Part shown: positions 1 through 7,117 of the stretch, piece after piece
How positions within the stretch are numbered: the stretch's first letter is position 1
How the letters are laid out: every line of letters starts with the position of its first letter
Origin: Chitinophaga pinensis
GTDB taxonomy: Bacteria; Bacteroidota; Bacteroidia; Chitinophagales; Chitinophagaceae
DNA length: 7,117 nucleotides
Assembly: GCA_945866165.1 (NCBI GenBank)
Contig: CAMBGO010000122.1
Coordinates: 1 to 7,117, forward strand
Reading direction: 5' to 3'
The notes under the pieces: generated by a model
Told to the model about the DNA's origin: nothing
Seen by the model: the letters and a program-made list of their open reading frames with translations, nothing else
Database searches by the model: none
Position numbers and translations under genes: made by a program

Positions 1-920
1 GCACCATACATTTTGATTGTTTCATCTGACTCTTTACTCAAGTCTGTTAACTCTGGCACGGCACTTTGCATGCGATAAGACATTTCATATTGCTTTATCC
101 TGGCATTGATTTCAGGGTCTCCAAAATTCTCAAATGCTTCTGAGTTGAATTTAGCTAACTCATCAAGCATATCTCTTCTGCTTGTGCGATCTTGACCTTC
201 AGGATTTTTTAAATATAATACGGGGTCTTCTCCACTGCTAAATACAACACCTTGGTGCTGGCTATCCAGAAATCCATTGGTCCATAGTTTCGAATAAACA
301 CCCTGTCCATTTCCACGTCCCCTTGAAAGTAACACACAATAGGCAGGTAAATTTGAATTCTCACTTCCCAATCCATAGCTCATCCAGGCACCCATGCTTG
401 GTCTGTTTCCTTGTTGAGAGCCTGTTTGAAAGAAGGTTAGGGCTGGGTCATGATTGATGGCTTCTGTATTCATTGTTCTAACTACACATATATCATCTGC
501 AATAGACGCAATATTGGGAAACAATGAGGAAATCCAAGCCCCAGATTGACCATGTTGTGAAAAGCCAAAACTCGATCCTACTAATGGGAATTTATCCTGA
601 AATGCCGTCATCCCCGTGAGCCTTTGGCCATTTCTTATAGATTCAGGAAGATCCTGACCGTGCATCTTATTGAGCAATGGTTTATAGTCAAATGTTTCTA
701 ATTGAGATGGTGCGCCATTTTGAAAAAGGTAAATAATCCTCTTTGCCTTTGGAGCATATTGAGCAAGTCCTACAGGTAAAAATGATATTTCACTAGAACT
801 GAAAAGTTGATCTTTGAAAAGCAAGCCTCCTAGGGCAGCACTTCCAAAACCTAGTCCAGCTTTTGTTAAGAAATGTCTTCTTGTTACATTAAGCCTGAAT
901 TGTTTTTCTTGATTTTCCAT
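1..920 (-). CDS. DUF1501 family protein with Tat signal (C-terminus cut off by window edge)
   Basis: The 306 codons seen here run off the left edge, so the stop is not visible. DUF1501 proteins are usually somewhat under 500 residues, so about two thirds is present. The N-terminus carries a twin-arginine signal, T13-R-R-H-F-L18, followed by a Gly/Ala-rich hydrophobic stretch to about residue 35, which predicts export of a folded protein. DUF1501 hallmarks follow: QNGAPSQLETFDYKP at 67-81, HGQ at 87-89, HGQSGAW at 123-129, INHDPAL at 155-161, and RPSMGAWMSYGLGSEN at 173-188. DUF1501 belongs to the alkaline phosphatase/sulfatase-like superfamily, but I see no sulfatase C/S-x-P-x-R signature, and the enzymatic role of the family is undetermined. 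The ATG at 918-920 lies four bases after the stop of the upstream PSCyt1/DUF1549/DUF1553 gene, with only a weak AAAGAG before it. The two are almost certainly co-transcribed and probably translationally coupled. Confidence 0.93.
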   Translation of the reverse strand, partial: MENQEKQFRLNVTRRHFLTKAGLGFGSAALGGLLFKDQLFSSSEISFLPVGLAQYAPKAKRIIYLFQNGAPSQLETFDYKPLLNKMHGQDLPESIRNGQRLTGMTAFQDKFPLVGSSFGFSQHGQSGAWISSLFPNIASIADDICVVRTMNTEAINHDPALTFFQTGSQQGNRPSMGAWMSYGLGSENSNLPAYCVLLSRGRGNGQGVYSKLWTNGFLDSQHQGVVFSSGEDPVLYLKNPEGQDRTSRRDMLDELAKFNSEAFENFGDPEINARIKQYEMSYRMQSAVPELTDLSKESDETIKMYG

Positions 921-924
921 CTCT

Positions 925-3261
925 TTATTTTATGGTCGTTTCATCCAAGTTAAATAGCATGTGGTTTACTTGCATTAATGCTGCTGTTTCAGTTGGATTA
1001 TTATTTTTAGCTTTTATGTATTCTCCAGCCTGCAGATATTTTATTGCACTCTCACTATTGCCTCCAAATTTATTTTTTTCTTTTCTGTAGTAATCTAAAA
1101 GCATATTAAATTCCTTTTCTGAAGGTGTTCTACAAACGATTTTTCTAAATAGTGTCTTCAGCTTTTCTTCTTCACTAATACTTAACTTAGAAGTTCTTTC
1201 AGCCAATACCCTTGCAGCTTCCAATATTTGTGGGTCATTCATTAATACCAATGCTTGCAAAGGTGTGTTTGTCCTCAATCTTGTTACTTCACATTGGTCT
1301 CTTGTACTAGCATCCATTATCAACATGGATGGAGGAGGAGCAGTTCTTTTTATAAACGTATACAAACCCCTTCTGTATAGTTTGGTGCCAGTATCCTGGC
1401 GGTATCTTGCTAGTTCACCACGACCAGATGTAGTGGCTTCCCAGACTCCTTTTGGTTGATAAGGTTTGACACTTGGACCTCCGATTTCTGAATTTAATAT
1501 TCCAGCACTGCTCAAAATTAGATCTCTTTGTAATTCTGCTTTTAACCTCATTCTAGGAAAGTAACTATAGTATTTATTTTCGGGGTCTTTGTTGAATTTG
1601 TTTTCTGTTCTTTTCGTTGACTGCTTATAAGTGGCTGACATAACCATCAACTTTACGATTCTTTTAATATCCCATCCATTTTCACGAAAGTCTACAGCCA
1701 ACCAGTCAAGCAATTCAGGATGACTGGGCAATTCTCCCTGCATTCCAAAATCCCCCGTTGTTTTCACCAATCCACGTCCAAAGAATTCCGACCATAACCT
1801 GTTTACAAAAACCCTCGCCGTAAGAGGATTTTCTGCATCAACCAACCATTGCGTAAGCCCCAACCTATTTTTTTCAAATTTTTTAGGAGAAAATGGCAGA
1901 ATTGCACTCGGAGTTGTCATTTCAACTGTATCGGCAAGTTGATCATACACGCCTCTTTTTAAAAGCCTTGTTGCTCTTATATTTAGACTGTCTTGCATAA
2001 TCATTACTGTTACTGCACCGGTATCTTTTTTGTTGATGAAGTTCAGCACAGTATTTACATCTTCTGTACTGATTTTCATAATTGGAGGGTCACCAGGTGA
2101 TGCCAAGCTAATATCGCCAACAAGGCCTTTCTCTTTTACTTGATTAAAAAAGGCAAACATGCTATAGTATTCCTTTTGAGAAACAGGATCATATTTGTGG
2201 TCATGGCATTTTGCACATTCCAATGTAATTGCCATGAAAGCCTTTCCAAAAGTATTCGTTCTATCGGTTACGTATTCAATTCTATATTCTTCATCAATAA
2301 TTCCACCTTCTTGAGTGATTTTATGATTTCGGTTGAATCCTGTTGCTAATAATTGTTCTTTGGATGGATTTGGTAAAAGATCACCAGCCAATTGCCATGT
2401 GAGAAATGTTGAATAAGAATAATTTTTATTAAACGCATTAATAACCCAATCCCTCCAAGGCCACATTGTGCGGTAACCATCATCCTGATAACCATGGCTA
2501 TCTGCATACCTAGCGATATCAAGCCACTGTATTGACATTTTTTCTCCGTAATGCTTATCAGCTAATAAAACGTCAACAATTTTTTCGTAGGCATTGGGTG
2601 ACTTGTCTTTCAAGAAACTTTCCTGCAACTCAATAGTTGGAGGAAGACCTGTAAGATCCATGGAAACCCTTTTTAATAATGCCTCTTTGTTGGCCTCTTC
2701 ATTTGGTTCTAATCCAATTGACTCTTGTTTAGAAAAAATAAAATTATCAATTGCATTGATTGGCTTTAGATCACTCTCAACTGATGGTAAACTTGTTTTG
2801 GTTGGAGCTAAAAATGACCAATGCTTTTTGAACTTTGCACCTTGCTCGATCCATTTTTTGATTATCTCAATTTCTGTTTTTGTAAGAGACAAATTAGACG
2901 AAGGCGGAGGCATTAGCTCTGCAGTGTCTTGGTCAATAATTCTAGTATACATTGCAGATTGTAGCGGATCGCCTGGCACAATTATATGATGGCTTGGATC
3001 TTCTTTCAATGCTGCAAAGGCACCTTCTTCAGTATCCAAACGAAGACCGGCTTTTCTTGCTTTTGCATCAGGACCATGACACTTGAAACATCGGTCTGAT
3101 AAAATTGGTCTTACATGGTAGTTAAAGTCAACTACTTCTGGAATAGTACCTTCGGCTTTAGTCTGTTTTATACCGAGATAAAAAGACAGGGTTATCGTTA
3201 TTGTGATTGCTGCGAGAATTAATATTTTTTTTGGGGCAAGCATAATTTTAGTAAAAATCAT
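925..3261 (-). CDS. PSCyt1-DUF1549-DUF1553 exported cytochrome-like protein
   Basis: This complete 778-residue protein has the domain order of Planctomycete-type PSCyt1 / DUF1549 (PSCyt2) / DUF1553 (PSD1) proteins. Residues 11-30 form a hydrophobic signal peptide or N-terminal anchor after lysines. No lipobox cysteine is seen. PSCyt1 spans roughly 44-145: C58-F-K-C61-H62 is a c-type heme site, with M117 in ELMPPP as a plausible distal ligand. DUF1549 spans about 165-375, with WLDIARYADS (246-255), GDLLPNP (293-299) and a second CxxCH at C349-C352-H353 within CAKCHDHKYDP. DUF1553 spans about 465-740, with NPLTARVFVNRLW (478-490), FFGRGLV (493-499) and GDFGMQG (503-509). The linker between DUF1549 and DUF1553 is short, with no obvious inserted carbohydrate-binding domain. 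The start could also be the in-frame ATG ending at 3243 (MLAPKK), which keeps the signal intact; I kept the upstream ATG for its A-rich leader. It is first in an operon with the DUF1501 gene. Heme attachment is inferred from motifs only, and the function is unknown. Confidence 0.94.
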   Translation of the reverse strand: MIFTKIMLAPKKILILAAITITITLSFYLGIKQTKAEGTIPEVVDFNYHVRPILSDRCFKCHGPDAKARKAGLRLDTEEGAFAALKEDPSHHIIVPGDPLQSAMYTRIIDQDTAELMPPPSSNLSLTKTEIEIIKKWIEQGAKFKKHWSFLAPTKTSLPSVESDLKPINAIDNFIFSKQESIGLEPNEEANKEALLKRVSMDLTGLPPTIELQESFLKDKSPNAYEKIVDVLLADKHYGEKMSIQWLDIARYADSHGYQDDGYRTMWPWRDWVINAFNKNYSYSTFLTWQLAGDLLPNPSKEQLLATGFNRNHKITQEGGIIDEEYRIEYVTDRTNTFGKAFMAITLECAKCHDHKYDPVSQKEYYSMFAFFNQVKEKGLVGDISLASPGDPPIMKISTEDVNTVLNFINKKDTGAVTVMIMQDSLNIRATRLLKRGVYDQLADTVEMTTPSAILPFSPKKFEKNRLGLTQWLVDAENPLTARVFVNRLWSEFFGRGLVKTTGDFGMQGELPSHPELLDWLAVDFRENGWDIKRIVKLMVMSATYKQSTKRTENKFNKDPENKYYSYFPRMRLKAELQRDLILSSAGILNSEIGGPSVKPYQPKGVWEATTSGRGELARYRQDTGTKLYRRGLYTFIKRTAPPPSMLIMDASTRDQCEVTRLRTNTPLQALVLMNDPQILEAARVLAERTSKLSISEEEKLKTLFRKIVCRTPSEKEFNMLLDYYRKEKNKFGGNSESAIKYLQAGEYIKAKNNNPTETAALMQVNHMLFNLDETTIK

Positions 3262-3334
3262 TTTATTAAAAAATAAACCTTAGTCTTACATTTTCAAGTT
3301 AATTATTTTTTTGCTATAAAATTTGCTTTTTTGG

Positions 3335-3379
3335 TTGAAAAATGAGAATCTTATTGTTTCTCCATTTGTCATTTTTCAA
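3335..3379. repeat. 11-base perfect inverted repeat in divergent spacer
   Basis: TTGAAAAATGA at 3335-3345 is exactly mirrored by TCATTTTTCAA at 3369-3379, separated by 23 bases. An alternative fold keeps nine outer pairs and adds an inner GAGAA/TTCTC stem (3344-3348 with 3358-3362). It lies between the start of the minus-strand PSCyt1/DUF1549/DUF1553 gene (about 73 bases away) and the plus-strand PEP carboxykinase gene (about 100 bases away). It is not a normal terminator position, because both genes point away from it. It could be an operator for a dimeric regulator or an RNA hairpin in one leader. The arms are A/T-rich, so chance occurrence cannot be excluded. The rest of the 218-base spacer is A/T-rich, and I could place no convincing promoter in it. 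Confidence 0.5.
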
Positions 3380-3479
3380 TTATCGCATCGATTTATTTAA
3401 ACATATAATTTCTTTTCTGTATTAATTGTAATATATTGGTTTTGCAAACTACTAGCCTGTATTCTATTTATTTACTTTT

Positions 3480-5342
3480 GTGTTAAATTTTTTGAATGTG
3501 AATTATAAACAGCCATACTATCTAAAACACCAGGAATTAATTGAATTTGTTAGTGAAATGGCAGCAGTTTGCTTGCCTGATTCAATACATTGGTGCAATG
3601 GAACAAAAGAAGAATACGATTTCCTTTGTGCAAAGCTTGTTGAATCAGGCACTTTCACAAAGCTTAATGAAGAACGATGGCCAAACAGTTTTGCTTGCAA
3701 TTCTGACCCTAGTGACGTAGCAAGGGTGGAAGATAAAACCTTTATTTGCAGCAGAAGAAAAGATGATGCTGGACCAACAAACAATTGGGTTGATCCGAGG
3801 GAAATGAAAATGAAGATGAAAGGCTTATTCAAAGGCTCAATGAAGGGTAGGACAATGTATGTTATCCCTTTTTGTATGGGCCCACTTGGATCACCGTTGT
3901 CTAAAATTGGCGTCCAAATTACTGATTCAGCCTATGTTGTAGTGAATATGAACATCATGACTCGCATGGGTGAACCTGTGTTGAAATTGATGGGTGAAGA
4001 TGGTGTATACATAAAGTGTCTTCATTCACTTGGTGCACCTTTACAACCAGGTCAAAAAGATGTTCCATGGCCTTGTAATCCTACAACAAAATACATAGTG
4101 CATTATCCAGAAGACAGGGCCATTGCATCATATGGCTCAGGATATGGAGGTAATGCACTTTTGGGAAAGAAATGTCTTGCTCTTCGGATCGCATCTTCCA
4201 TGGCAAAAGAAGAAGGATGGTTGGCAGAACACATGTTGATTCTTGGAGTAGAAGATCCCAATGGACGAAAAACATATGTAGCAGCTGCTTTCCCAAGTGC
4301 CTGTGGCAAAACAAACTTTGCCATGTTGATTCCTCCAGTAGATCTGAAAGGATGGAAGGTCACCACGGTTGGAGATGATATTGCTTGGATTAAGCCAGGT
4401 AGTAATGGTAAATTGTATGCAATCAATCCTGAGCATGGTTATTTTGGAGTTGCCCCTGGTACAAATGAAAAAACTAATCCCAATGCAATTAAATCACTTT
4501 CCTCCAACAGCATTTTTACAAACGTCGGAATGACGCCTGAGGGCGATGTTTGGTGGGAGGGACTTACAAAAGATGTTCCTGAAAAGATATACAATTGGAG
4601 GAATGAATTACATGACCCAACATCTGGTAATCCAGTTGCGCATCCCAATGCCAGGTTTACCGCTCCCGCTAGTCAATGTCCTAGCATAGATAGTGAATGG
4701 GAGAATCCCGCTGGCGTTCCAATCAGTGCTTTTATTTTTGGTGGAAGAAGAAGTACAACTGTTCCTCTGTTGTATCAGGCTTTCAATTGGAATTTTGGTG
4801 TTTACATGGCCGCAACAATGGGTTCTGAAACAACGGCAGCTGCTTTTGGAGAGCTAGGTAAAGTTAGAAGAGATCCATTTGCAATGTTGCCATTTTGTGG
4901 CTACCACATGGCAGATTATTTCAATCATTGGCTGGAACTTGGGAGAACAATTCCAAACCCACCTCGAATCTTTGGAGTAAATTGGTTTAGAAAAGATGCC
5001 GATGGGAAATTCATGTGGCCTGGATTTGGTGAAAACATGCGTATTTTGAAGTGGGTTATTGAAAGGGTAAATGGCGAAGTATCATCAATAGAAAGTCCTA
5101 TTGGATGGATGCCTAAATATGAAGATATTGACTGGGGTAACTCAGCCTTTTCTGCTGATAAATATGATGCTGTTATGGAAGTTGATAGAGAGGCATGGAA
5201 GAAAGAAATACTCGCTCATGAAGAACTATTCTCCAGAATGTATGATAGGTTGCCTAAAGAATTTTTCTTCATGCGCGAACTATTGCTTTCTGGTTTATGG
5301 CGATCACCAGAACATTGGTCCCTCGCCCCGGAAACGCATTAA
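3480..5342 (+). CDS. pckG: Phosphoenolpyruvate carboxykinase, GTP-dependent
   Basis: This complete 620-residue enzyme, the usual length for the GTP class, converts oxaloacetate + GTP to PEP + CO2 + GDP in the cytoplasm, the first committed step of gluconeogenesis from TCA intermediates. Family landmarks run the full length: DSIHWCNG (34-41), ARVEDKTFICS with substrate-binding R82, AGPTNNWVDP (97-106), MGPLGSP (133-139), the GKKCLALRIAS lysine pair (230-231), H251 in GWLAEHM (Mn ligand position), the P-loop FPSACGKTN (271-279) with the reactive-cysteine position C275, GDDIAW with D299/D300, FGGRRSTTVPL (420-430), the mobile lid around TTAAAFGELGKVRRDPFAM (451-469) and the guanine pocket NWFRKD...FMWPGFGEN (501-519). 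No catalytic residue looks missing. The start is uncertain: no ATG lies upstream of the conserved core. GTG at 3480 is used here; TTG at 3492 or GTG at 3498 are alternatives, and an in-frame stop at 3453 bounds it upstream. It is transcribed divergently from the cytochrome-like operon. Confidence 0.97.
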   Translation: MLNFLNVNYKQPYYLKHQELIEFVSEMAAVCLPDSIHWCNGTKEEYDFLCAKLVESGTFTKLNEERWPNSFACNSDPSDVARVEDKTFICSRRKDDAGPTNNWVDPREMKMKMKGLFKGSMKGRTMYVIPFCMGPLGSPLSKIGVQITDSAYVVVNMNIMTRMGEPVLKLMGEDGVYIKCLHSLGAPLQPGQKDVPWPCNPTTKYIVHYPEDRAIASYGSGYGGNALLGKKCLALRIASSMAKEEGWLAEHMLILGVEDPNGRKTYVAAAFPSACGKTNFAMLIPPVDLKGWKVTTVGDDIAWIKPGSNGKLYAINPEHGYFGVAPGTNEKTNPNAIKSLSSNSIFTNVGMTPEGDVWWEGLTKDVPEKIYNWRNELHDPTSGNPVAHPNARFTAPASQCPSIDSEWENPAGVPISAFIFGGRRSTTVPLLYQAFNWNFGVYMAATMGSETTAAAFGELGKVRRDPFAMLPFCGYHMADYFNHWLELGRTIPNPPRIFGVNWFRKDADGKFMWPGFGENMRILKWVIERVNGEVSSIESPIGWMPKYEDIDWGNSAFSADKYDAVMEVDREAWKKEILAHEELFSRMYDRLPKEFFFMRELLLSGLWRSPEHWSLAPETH

Positions 5343-5352
5343 TTAAAACCTC

Positions 5353-5376
5353 CTTAATCTGATTTTAAAGATTGAG
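5353..5376 (+). terminator. Weak terminator-like hairpin after pckG
   Basis: CTTAATCT at 5353-5360 can pair with AGATTGAG at 5369-5376, giving eight pairs including one G-T wobble around an eight-base loop. It begins 11 bases after the pckG stop codon, where a terminator would be expected. The stem is A/T-rich and is followed only by ATTTACTG rather than a clear T-run, so it would be a poor intrinsic terminator. Transcription may partly continue into the pullulanase gene. Confidence 0.33.
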
Positions 5377-5460
5377 ATTTACTGCATTGGCCGTATATTG
5401 TTTCTTCTTGCTGGAATGTTTTAATTTTAATTATCTCTGAAATTTGAAACTTATCTAAGT

Positions 5461-7117
5461 ATGAACTCCGTATTTAAAAGTTTGATTTTAATTTTTCTCA
5501 TAATGCATATCGCCAAAACTCATCTAGGACAAGTTGTGAATGTTGATAGTTATCCAATTTATGATGGACTTGACCTCGGAATGTCTTACAATAAAAATTC
5601 AACCACATTTAAAATATGGAGTCCTTTTGCTGAACAAGCGGAAATCATTTTTTATAAATCATCTCTTGGAAATGATAAGATTGACTCAATTGAGTTGGAT
5701 CGCGGTGCAAATGGTACATGGGAAAAAACCTTTAATCGTGATTTGAAAAATATCTATTATGTCTTTAGTGTGAAAGTGGATGGTAAGTGGCTTAATGAAG
5801 TGCCGGATCCTTATGCAAAGGCAGTTGGTACAAATGGAAAGCGTGCTATGGTAGTTGACCTAAATGAGACTGATCCAATTAATTGGGATGATGATCTATC
5901 ACCTAAGTTTAGTTCAAGAAAAACTATATCAACTGAATTAGGGGGGCTTCCCACCGATGCAATTATTTATGAAATGCATGTACGAGACCTAAGCATCGAT
6001 AGTACATCCGGAATATTTAAAAAGGGAAAGTTTTTAGGCATGGCTGAATCTGGCACTAAAAATGAAACAGGGCTTACAACAGGATTAGATCACCTTAAGG
6101 AATTGGGAGTAACACATGTTCACCTTTTACCATCATATGATTTTTATAGCATTGATGAAACGAAACTGGATATGCCACAGTATAATTGGGGATACGACCC
6201 GCTGAATTACAATACACCTGAAGGTTCATTTTCAACAGATCCTGAGAATGGAACTTTAAGAATAAAGGAATTCAAAACCATGGTAGCTGCAATGCACAAA
6301 TCTGGTTTAAGGGTTGTGATGGATGTAGTTTATAATCACACCATGCTCAATGAGGAATCATATTTCAATCAACTTGTTCCAGGGTATTATTACAGACAAA
6401 AAGAAGATGGCTCATTTTCAAATGCTTCAGCATGTGGCAATGAAACAGCATCAGAAAGACCAATGATGAGAAAATTTATAATTGAATCTCTTAAATATTG
6501 GGTTCAAGAATACCACATTGATGGATTTCGGTTTGATCTGATGGGGATACACGATATTCAAACAATGAATATTATCTCAAATGAGCTTCACGCAATCAAG
6601 CCTGATATCCTTTTATATGGTGAGGGTTGGACTGCTGGTAGTTCGCCATTGGCTGATTCATTAAGAGCATTGAAAAAAAATGTTCAATTGATTGATGGGA
6701 TTGCTGTATTCAGTGATGATCTTCGGGATGGTATAAAAGGGAGTGTTTTTGATCACCTTGACAATGGATTTGCATCTGGTAAAGCAGGCGTTGAAGAAAC
6801 CATTCGCTTTGGAATTGCAGCTTCATGTAATCATCCTCAATTGAATTATGCTCATGTTAATTACTCGAAAGAGCCTTATGCTAACTCGCCTTCACAGGTT
6901 ATATCATATTGTGAGTGTCATGATAACCATGTTTTATGGGACAAGCTTTTAATTTCAAATCCTGCTACTGATGAGTTAACTAGAAAGGATATGCATAAAC
7001 TCGCATTGAGTATTGTATTGACATCTCAAGGGATTTCATTTTTGCATGCTGGCACTGAATTTTTAAGAAGCAAAAAGGGAGTTGAAAATTCATTTAAATC
7101 TGACGACTCAATAAATG
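5461..7117 (+). CDS. pulA: Type I pullulanase, GH13 family (C-terminus cut off by window edge)
   Basis: The 552 codons present run off the right edge; related enzymes have roughly 650 residues, so most of the catalytic barrel is seen. Pullulanase hydrolyses alpha-1,6 branches in pullulan, starch or glycogen. Residues 1-23 look like a Sec signal peptide (lysine, then LILIFLIM) with no lipobox cysteine. A CBM48-like domain covers about 35-135, including LGMSYN and TTFKIWSPFAEQAEI. The barrel begins near 165 (DAIIYEMHVRDLS, 166-178). The type I pullulanase signature YNWGYDP is at 241-247. The four GH13 regions are intact: DVVYNHT (288-294); GFRFDLM with nucleophile D359; LLYGEGW with acid/base E388; and CHDNHVLWDKL with transition-state stabiliser D488. 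No CBM41 or extra N-terminal domain is present. The ATG at 5461 was chosen because it gives the complete signal; no Shine-Dalgarno is evident. It follows pckG by 118 A/T-rich bases, so co-transcription is possible but not shown. Confidence 0.95.
   Translation, partial: MNSVFKSLILIFLIMHIAKTHLGQVVNVDSYPIYDGLDLGMSYNKNSTTFKIWSPFAEQAEIIFYKSSLGNDKIDSIELDRGANGTWEKTFNRDLKNIYYVFSVKVDGKWLNEVPDPYAKAVGTNGKRAMVVDLNETDPINWDDDLSPKFSSRKTISTELGGLPTDAIIYEMHVRDLSIDSTSGIFKKGKFLGMAESGTKNETGLTTGLDHLKELGVTHVHLLPSYDFYSIDETKLDMPQYNWGYDPLNYNTPEGSFSTDPENGTLRIKEFKTMVAAMHKSGLRVVMDVVYNHTMLNEESYFNQLVPGYYYRQKEDGSFSNASACGNETASERPMMRKFIIESLKYWVQEYHIDGFRFDLMGIHDIQTMNIISNELHAIKPDILLYGEGWTAGSSPLADSLRALKKNVQLIDGIAVFSDDLRDGIKGSVFDHLDNGFASGKAGVEETIRFGIAASCNHPQLNYAHVNYSKEPYANSPSQVISYCECHDNHVLWDKLLISNPATDELTRKDMHKLALSIVLTSQGISFLHAGTEFLRSKKGVENSFKSDDSIN

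Noticed and set aside
2594..2989. 131-codon plus-strand open frame within the PSCyt1/DUF1549/DUF1553 gene
   Set aside because: It lies wholly antisense to a protein with clear domain motifs, shows no recognisable family and has no leader signal. It is a shadow frame.
925..3261. Possible mobile or horizontally acquired block carrying the Planctomycete-type genes
   Set aside because: No transposase, integrase, terminal repeats or tRNA edge is visible, and base composition and codon use look like the flanking pckG and pulA by eye.
3315..3325. TATAAAATTTG as a promoter box upstream of pckG
   Set aside because: The TA to TTTG spacing is three bases rather than two, and no well-placed -33 TTG was found. 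A/T-rich spacers give such near-matches easily.
4103..4436. Overlapping minus-strand open frames of about 77-107 codons opposite pckG
   Set aside because: They sit opposite the P-loop and core region of PEP carboxykinase. Their composition follows the constraints of the sense gene, and they show no independent motif.
5439..5446. GAAATTTG as a -7 promoter box for the pullulanase gene
   Set aside because: It differs from TAnnTTTG at the first base, and the nearest TTG is about 28 bases upstream, longer than the usual spacing. It is too weak to list as a feature.
5540..5746. 68-codon plus-strand open frame near the pullulanase start
   Set aside because: It is out of frame with, and contained in, the N-terminal CBM48-like part of the pullulanase, which has strong family motifs.

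Overview
This AT-rich window (GC in the mid-to-upper 30s percent, judged by eye) looks like chromosomal DNA of a free-living Bacteroidota, perhaps the Saprospiraceae/Chitinophagales/Cytophagales side. The reasons are the base composition, the lack of clear Shine-Dalgarno sites with A/T-rich leaders instead, a GTP-type PEP carboxykinase, a secreted type I pullulanase, and a Planctomycete-type DUF1501 + PSCyt1/DUF1549/DUF1553 pair, which also occurs in marine and soil Bacteroidota. The phylum assignment is an inference. Nothing here is a direct taxonomic marker.

Layout: positions 1-3261 hold a two-gene minus-strand operon. The promoter-proximal gene (925-3261) encodes an exported 778-residue protein with two CxxCH motifs and the PSCyt1-DUF1549-DUF1553 order. 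Four bases downstream begins a DUF1501 protein with a Tat signal (1-920), whose C-terminus lies outside the window. A 218-base divergent spacer (3262-3479) carries an 11-base perfect inverted repeat. On the plus strand follow a complete GTP-dependent phosphoenolpyruvate carboxykinase (3480-5342), a 118-base gap with a weak terminator-like hairpin, and the first 552 codons of a type I pullulanase (5461 to the window end).

Functionally, the left operon encodes an envelope-exported pair (probable Sec and Tat cargo) whose biochemical role is not established. The right half is central carbon and storage-polysaccharide metabolism: PEP carboxykinase makes PEP from oxaloacetate for gluconeogenesis, and pullulanase cuts alpha-1,6 branches of starch, glycogen or pullulan. 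No mobile element, tRNA, rRNA, CRISPR array or prophage was seen. I did not find a convincing new system. The most under-characterised content is the DUF1501/PSD1 pair, and the most unexplained DNA is the inverted repeat in the divergent spacer.
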